Shown here one piece after another: positions 61,389 through 64,000 of a stretch of 64,000 nucleotides of DNA. The notes under the pieces are model-generated. The model did not search any database, had not been told where the DNA came from, and saw nothing but the letters and a program-made list of their open reading frames with translations. Origin of the DNA: Clostridium sp. OF03-18AA (lineage in GTDB: Bacteria > Bacillota > Clostridia > Lachnospirales > Lachnospiraceae). How positions within the stretch are numbered: the first letter of the stretch is position 1; every line of letters starts with the position of its first letter. A program made the translations under genes and the position numbers. The DNA is taken from the NCBI RefSeq assembly GCF_003478035.1, contig NZ_QUEP01000006.1, positions 124,001 to 188,000 of the forward strand, written 5' to 3'.

Positions 61389-62669
61389 TTACAGGGAAAC
61401 ATCCTCCTTCGCCCGCGCCCGTCGATCCATGATCGAGTGGATCACTGGGACCATGAAAATTGCAACAATTCCACCTGCAAATCCATTATTATATAAATTC
61501 ATGCCTCCATACACAATTCCGACATTTAAGGCGACGGAGGAGTGAAGGAATCCGGCGAGAAGTCCGACAAACACACCGAATTCTCCGGCGATGGGTGCCA
61601 ATGTGGTCGAGAATAAAAGCGCCAGGATCGGTGACGGGGCATTGATGGTCCAGTGTTTCGTAAAACTTGCGAGGAGAACGCCGAACATGATCGGAGCGAT
61701 GTTTCGGATATGTTTTCCGGTTGCGGAGAAGCCGATGATCGTGAAGATCCCGCCGATCGTCGGTCCGTTTAACTCGCCGCCGACTCCGAGAACAAAGATT
61801 GTTGCGAACAGCCCGTTGAGCGCCATGTTGAGGACGGTTGCAGCGCCGCCGTTGTCACGGAGATAGTCGGTTCCGCCGATCCCGGAACAGGATAAGATCT
61901 TCCAGTAAGAGTCTCCAACGTTCTTTCCGCCAAAGAGGAACGCGGCTGCGATCATGGCAATAAAGAGACCGCAGAGGATCGCAAACAGAAGCTGGTTGTT
62001 GCCCTCAGACCAGATCAGGCGGGATTCGGTGGTGATCCCGAAAGATTTCAGCACGGATACGATAACAGTGGCGATGATACCGGAGGAGAATCCGACGTTA
62101 TAGAGCGAGTAGCCCTTATGCGCATAGTGGACATGGGTGGATAACGGCGGCAGCACGAAACCGATGATGAGCCCGACCGCGAGACTTGCAATGAGCCGGA
62201 CTGCATAGGGCAGATCCGAGATATACATGATCTGCGTGATGATCGGGGACAGGCTGGTGCCGTAAAAACCGATGTAAATGTAGCTGGACATGTGTTTTTT
62301 GTGATAGTGGGAATAGAGGTATACGCCGAGAAGAATTGCCCAGATATTTAAAAGGTTCTTTCCAAAAAGGGAAAACCCGAACATCAGGCAGCTCGACGTG
62401 ATCGTGTGTCCGTCCATCTCCATTCCGAGAAAATAGATCGTCCAGATGCAAAGAAGAGTCAGCAGACCGGCGTTGATAAAGGAAGTCCCGATCCCGCCGA
62501 TCAGAAAGTAGTCTGTGATTAGGAAATCCGGTTCTTTGATGATCGTGATGAGACCGGGGATGATCTCAGTGACAGGCTGCAAAAACAGGCCGACGATCAT
62601 GAAATAAATAGGGATCAGAGACAGAAGCCGGAACTTCTGAAGTCTTGTGAGTGGGTGGGAAATTGTCAT
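61389..62669 (-). CDS. DUF1576 family membrane protein
   Basis: A very hydrophobic protein of 426 residues with about twelve predicted membrane segments and two glycine-rich halves (SLYNVGFSSGIIATVIVSVL and MNLYNNGFAGGIVAIFMVPV) that may reflect an internal duplication. This is the DUF1576 family of Firmicutes, probably a transporter; no substrate is known. ATG at 62669 follows aaagga. The terminator at 62862-62906 separates it from the binding-protein gene upstream. Confidence 0.82.
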   Translation of the reverse strand: MTISHPLTRLQKFRLLSLIPIYFMIVGLFLQPVTEIIPGLITIIKEPDFLITDYFLIGGIGTSFINAGLLTLLCIWTIYFLGMEMDGHTITSSCLMFGFSLFGKNLLNIWAILLGVYLYSHYHKKHMSSYIYIGFYGTSLSPIITQIMYISDLPYAVRLIASLAVGLIIGFVLPPLSTHVHYAHKGYSLYNVGFSSGIIATVIVSVLKSFGITTESRLIWSEGNNQLLFAILCGLFIAMIAAAFLFGGKNVGDSYWKILSCSGIGGTDYLRDNGGAATVLNMALNGLFATIFVLGVGGELNGPTIGGIFTIIGFSATGKHIRNIAPIMFGVLLASFTKHWTINAPSPILALLFSTTLAPIAGEFGVFVGLLAGFLHSSVALNVGIVYGGMNLYNNGFAGGIVAIFMVPVIHSIMDRRARAKEDVSL

Positions 62670-62861
62670 GTACGTGTCCTTTCGAGAAAATAATATATGT
62701 GGGAGTATGTGAATGCACCATGTGTATCTTGAGATCATGAAGAAAATCTGGAAAACAGTGAATGCACGTTTTTTAGTATACCGTAATAATGGGAAAATAG
62801 GAAGAGTTTCCGCAGGGGACGGATGGAAAATGTGGATATTTTGCTCCGGGTTTCAAAAAAC

Positions 62862-62906
62862 AAAAATAACCGCCCCTGTCCTTAGAAAACAGGAGCGGTT
62901 ATTTTC
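62862..62906 (-). terminator. Terminator of the SsuA/NMT1-like binding-protein gene
   Basis: aataaccgc(c)cctg pairs with cagg-agcggttatt; the minus strand continues with tttttgtttttt. Confidence 0.85.
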
Positions 62907-62960
62907 GATAAACGTGTGAAATAAAATAAGATGCCAACAGAACATCAAACAGAGAACATC

Positions 62961-63980
62961 TTACTGGATAAACAGCGTATTCACATCCAGCTCGTTCTCG
63001 ATCATGCCGGACTCATACATGAAGTCAGCAGTCTTCTGGAAACCTTCTTTGTCGGCGTCGGTGATCTCTGTGGAGAAATCGTAGTAGCCGTACATCTCTT
63101 TTACAGCGTCCACGTCGAGGTCAAGAGCTGCGGCAACAGTCTCCATGGTCTCGTCCTGGCTGTCAGCCATGTAGGATGCGATCTCGTCCTGTGCAGCATT
63201 TAATTTCTCGATGACATCCGGATGCTCATCGTAGAACTTCTGGGTTGTTGCAACAGCGATCAGGGCGCTGATCAGGCCTTCACCGTCTGCAACGAGGTGG
63301 TAGCCCTGCTGTTCTGCATTGTAAGCAGTTGCGCCGGCGATCAGGGCAACATCAACGCTGCCGCCGTCAAGACCTGCCTTTGCGTCCGGGATGGTCATGT
63401 TTACATAATTTACATCGTCAAGAGTCATGTCTGCCTGAGCAAGGTAGGAGACAAGGAGCTCATGAAGGTTGGTACCTGTCGGTCCTGCGATCGTCTTGCC
63501 CTTTAAGCTCTCCGGAGTTGTCAGAGTCTCATCTTTGGAGTACATGCAGAATGCCTTCGGGGAACGGCTATACATGTTTAACACCTTGATGTCAGCGCCG
63601 TTTGCAGCAGAAAGGATCACGGAAGTTGCGCCTACTGCGTAAAGAACCTGAACATCGCCGGAAGCAAGAGCCTGTGTCTGGTCAGCACCGGAAGTAAGCT
63701 CTGCATACTCAACCGGAACGCCGAGCTCTTTCTCGAAGATTCCCTGGTCTTTTTCGATGATGGTCGGTACGTTTAACGGGGATGTCACATAAGTAACGGT
63801 GAGTTTGTCGATGGAAGTCGCTGTGTCAGATGCTGCAGCGGAAGTTTCCGCTTCTGTGGAAGCAGCTGCGGTTGTCTCTGCTGCAGAAGCAGCCTCTGTC
63901 TCTTTGCTTGTGGATCCAGAGCAGCCCGCAAGGGAAAATGTCATGCACGCCGCAAGTCCTAATGCGATCAGTTTTTTCAT
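62961..63980 (-). CDS. SsuA/NMT1-type ABC transporter substrate-binding lipoprotein
   Basis: A protein of 339 residues with a lipoprotein signal (FSLAGC, Cys20), an Ala/Ser/Glu/Thr-rich linker and a nitrate/sulfonate/taurine-type binding domain (LNVPTIIEKDQGIFEKELG, ELTSGADQTQALASGDVQVLYAVG, GKTIAGPTGTNLHELLVSYL, GSVDVALIAG). Members bind aliphatic sulfonates, thiamine precursors or similar ligands; the ligand cannot be told. No permease or ATPase follows it, because a terminator and the DUF1576 gene come next; partners may lie beyond 64,000. The ribosome site (gaggagg) lies at the very edge of the window. Confidence 0.85.
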   Translation of the reverse strand: MKKLIALGLAACMTFSLAGCSGSTSKETEAASAAETTAAASTEAETSAAASDTATSIDKLTVTYVTSPLNVPTIIEKDQGIFEKELGVPVEYAELTSGADQTQALASGDVQVLYAVGATSVILSAANGADIKVLNMYSRSPKAFCMYSKDETLTTPESLKGKTIAGPTGTNLHELLVSYLAQADMTLDDVNYVNMTIPDAKAGLDGGSVDVALIAGATAYNAEQQGYHLVADGEGLISALIAVATTQKFYDEHPDVIEKLNAAQDEIASYMADSQDETMETVAAALDLDVDAVKEMYGYYDFSTEITDADKEGFQKTADFMYESGMIENELDVNTLFIQ

Positions 63981-64000
63981 TTTGTGTTGTCCTCCTCATA

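Overview
The window comes from a Gram-positive, anaerobic, probably spore-forming member of the Clostridia, most likely Lachnospiraceae. The evidence is the gene families: a Tad/Flp-type pilus locus ending in DUF5702, TadE-like and DUF6382-FHA genes, DUF5711, DUF6147 and DUF1576 proteins, spore protease YyaC, [FeFe]-hydrogenase maturases HydE and HydF, a CBS-domain inorganic pyrophosphatase, and a T-box riboswitch. Base composition is moderate, except for an AT-rich island at about 8,850-9,960. No rRNA, tRNA, CRISPR array, prophage or insertion sequence was found.

Layout. 1-4223: 3' end of a pilus/secretion operon. 4416-7153: archaeal-type ornithine cyclodeaminase/LOR-SDH protein, rhomboid protease, HIT protein and sigma factor. 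7144-10473: murG paralogue, DUF4367 and DUF6147 proteins, TSCPD protein. 10890-27588: core metabolism and envelope genes (mtnN, pgi, M15 peptidase, yyaC, a LysM protein, DUF5711, tkt, glucokinase, pyrophosphatase, flavin reductase, aroK). 27851-38914, minus strand: hydF, hydE, a cytidylate kinase-like gene, an AbgB-like amidohydrolase, and a five-gene peptide-type ABC importer. 39400-47205, plus strand: a tryptophan-type T-box followed by a sugar-type ABC importer, an FGGY kinase, trpB and trpA. 47552-48280: DUF554. 48406-60611: a divergent LacI regulator and a nine-gene operon (peptide/oligosaccharide-type ABC importer, two tandem esterases, VOC protein, PfkB kinase). 60718-63980, minus strand: VanZ, DUF1576 and an SsuA/NMT1-like binding protein.

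The most interesting system is the T-box operon. The specifier codon reads UGG (Trp), and the T-box NCCA-binding bulge reads UGGC, which matches a tRNA with discriminator G as in tRNA-Trp. The leader is followed by a ribose-type importer, a kinase of the glycerol/xylulose kinase superfamily with an altered substrate motif, and only the last two trp genes. I infer a salvage route in which an indole-bearing polyol such as indole-3-glycerol is imported, phosphorylated to indole-3-glycerol phosphate, and converted to tryptophan by TrpAB. This is a hypothesis; nothing in the window proves the substrate.

Other structure includes a dispersed, multi-hairpin intergenic repeat family (four copies or fragments at about 4.25, 10.6, 33.0 and 39.25 kb), clear LacI-type operators in the 49.4-49.6 kb divergent promoter region, and several structured 5' leaders. 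Start codons were chosen by ribosome-binding site and family conservation, so many genes start inside a longer open frame.
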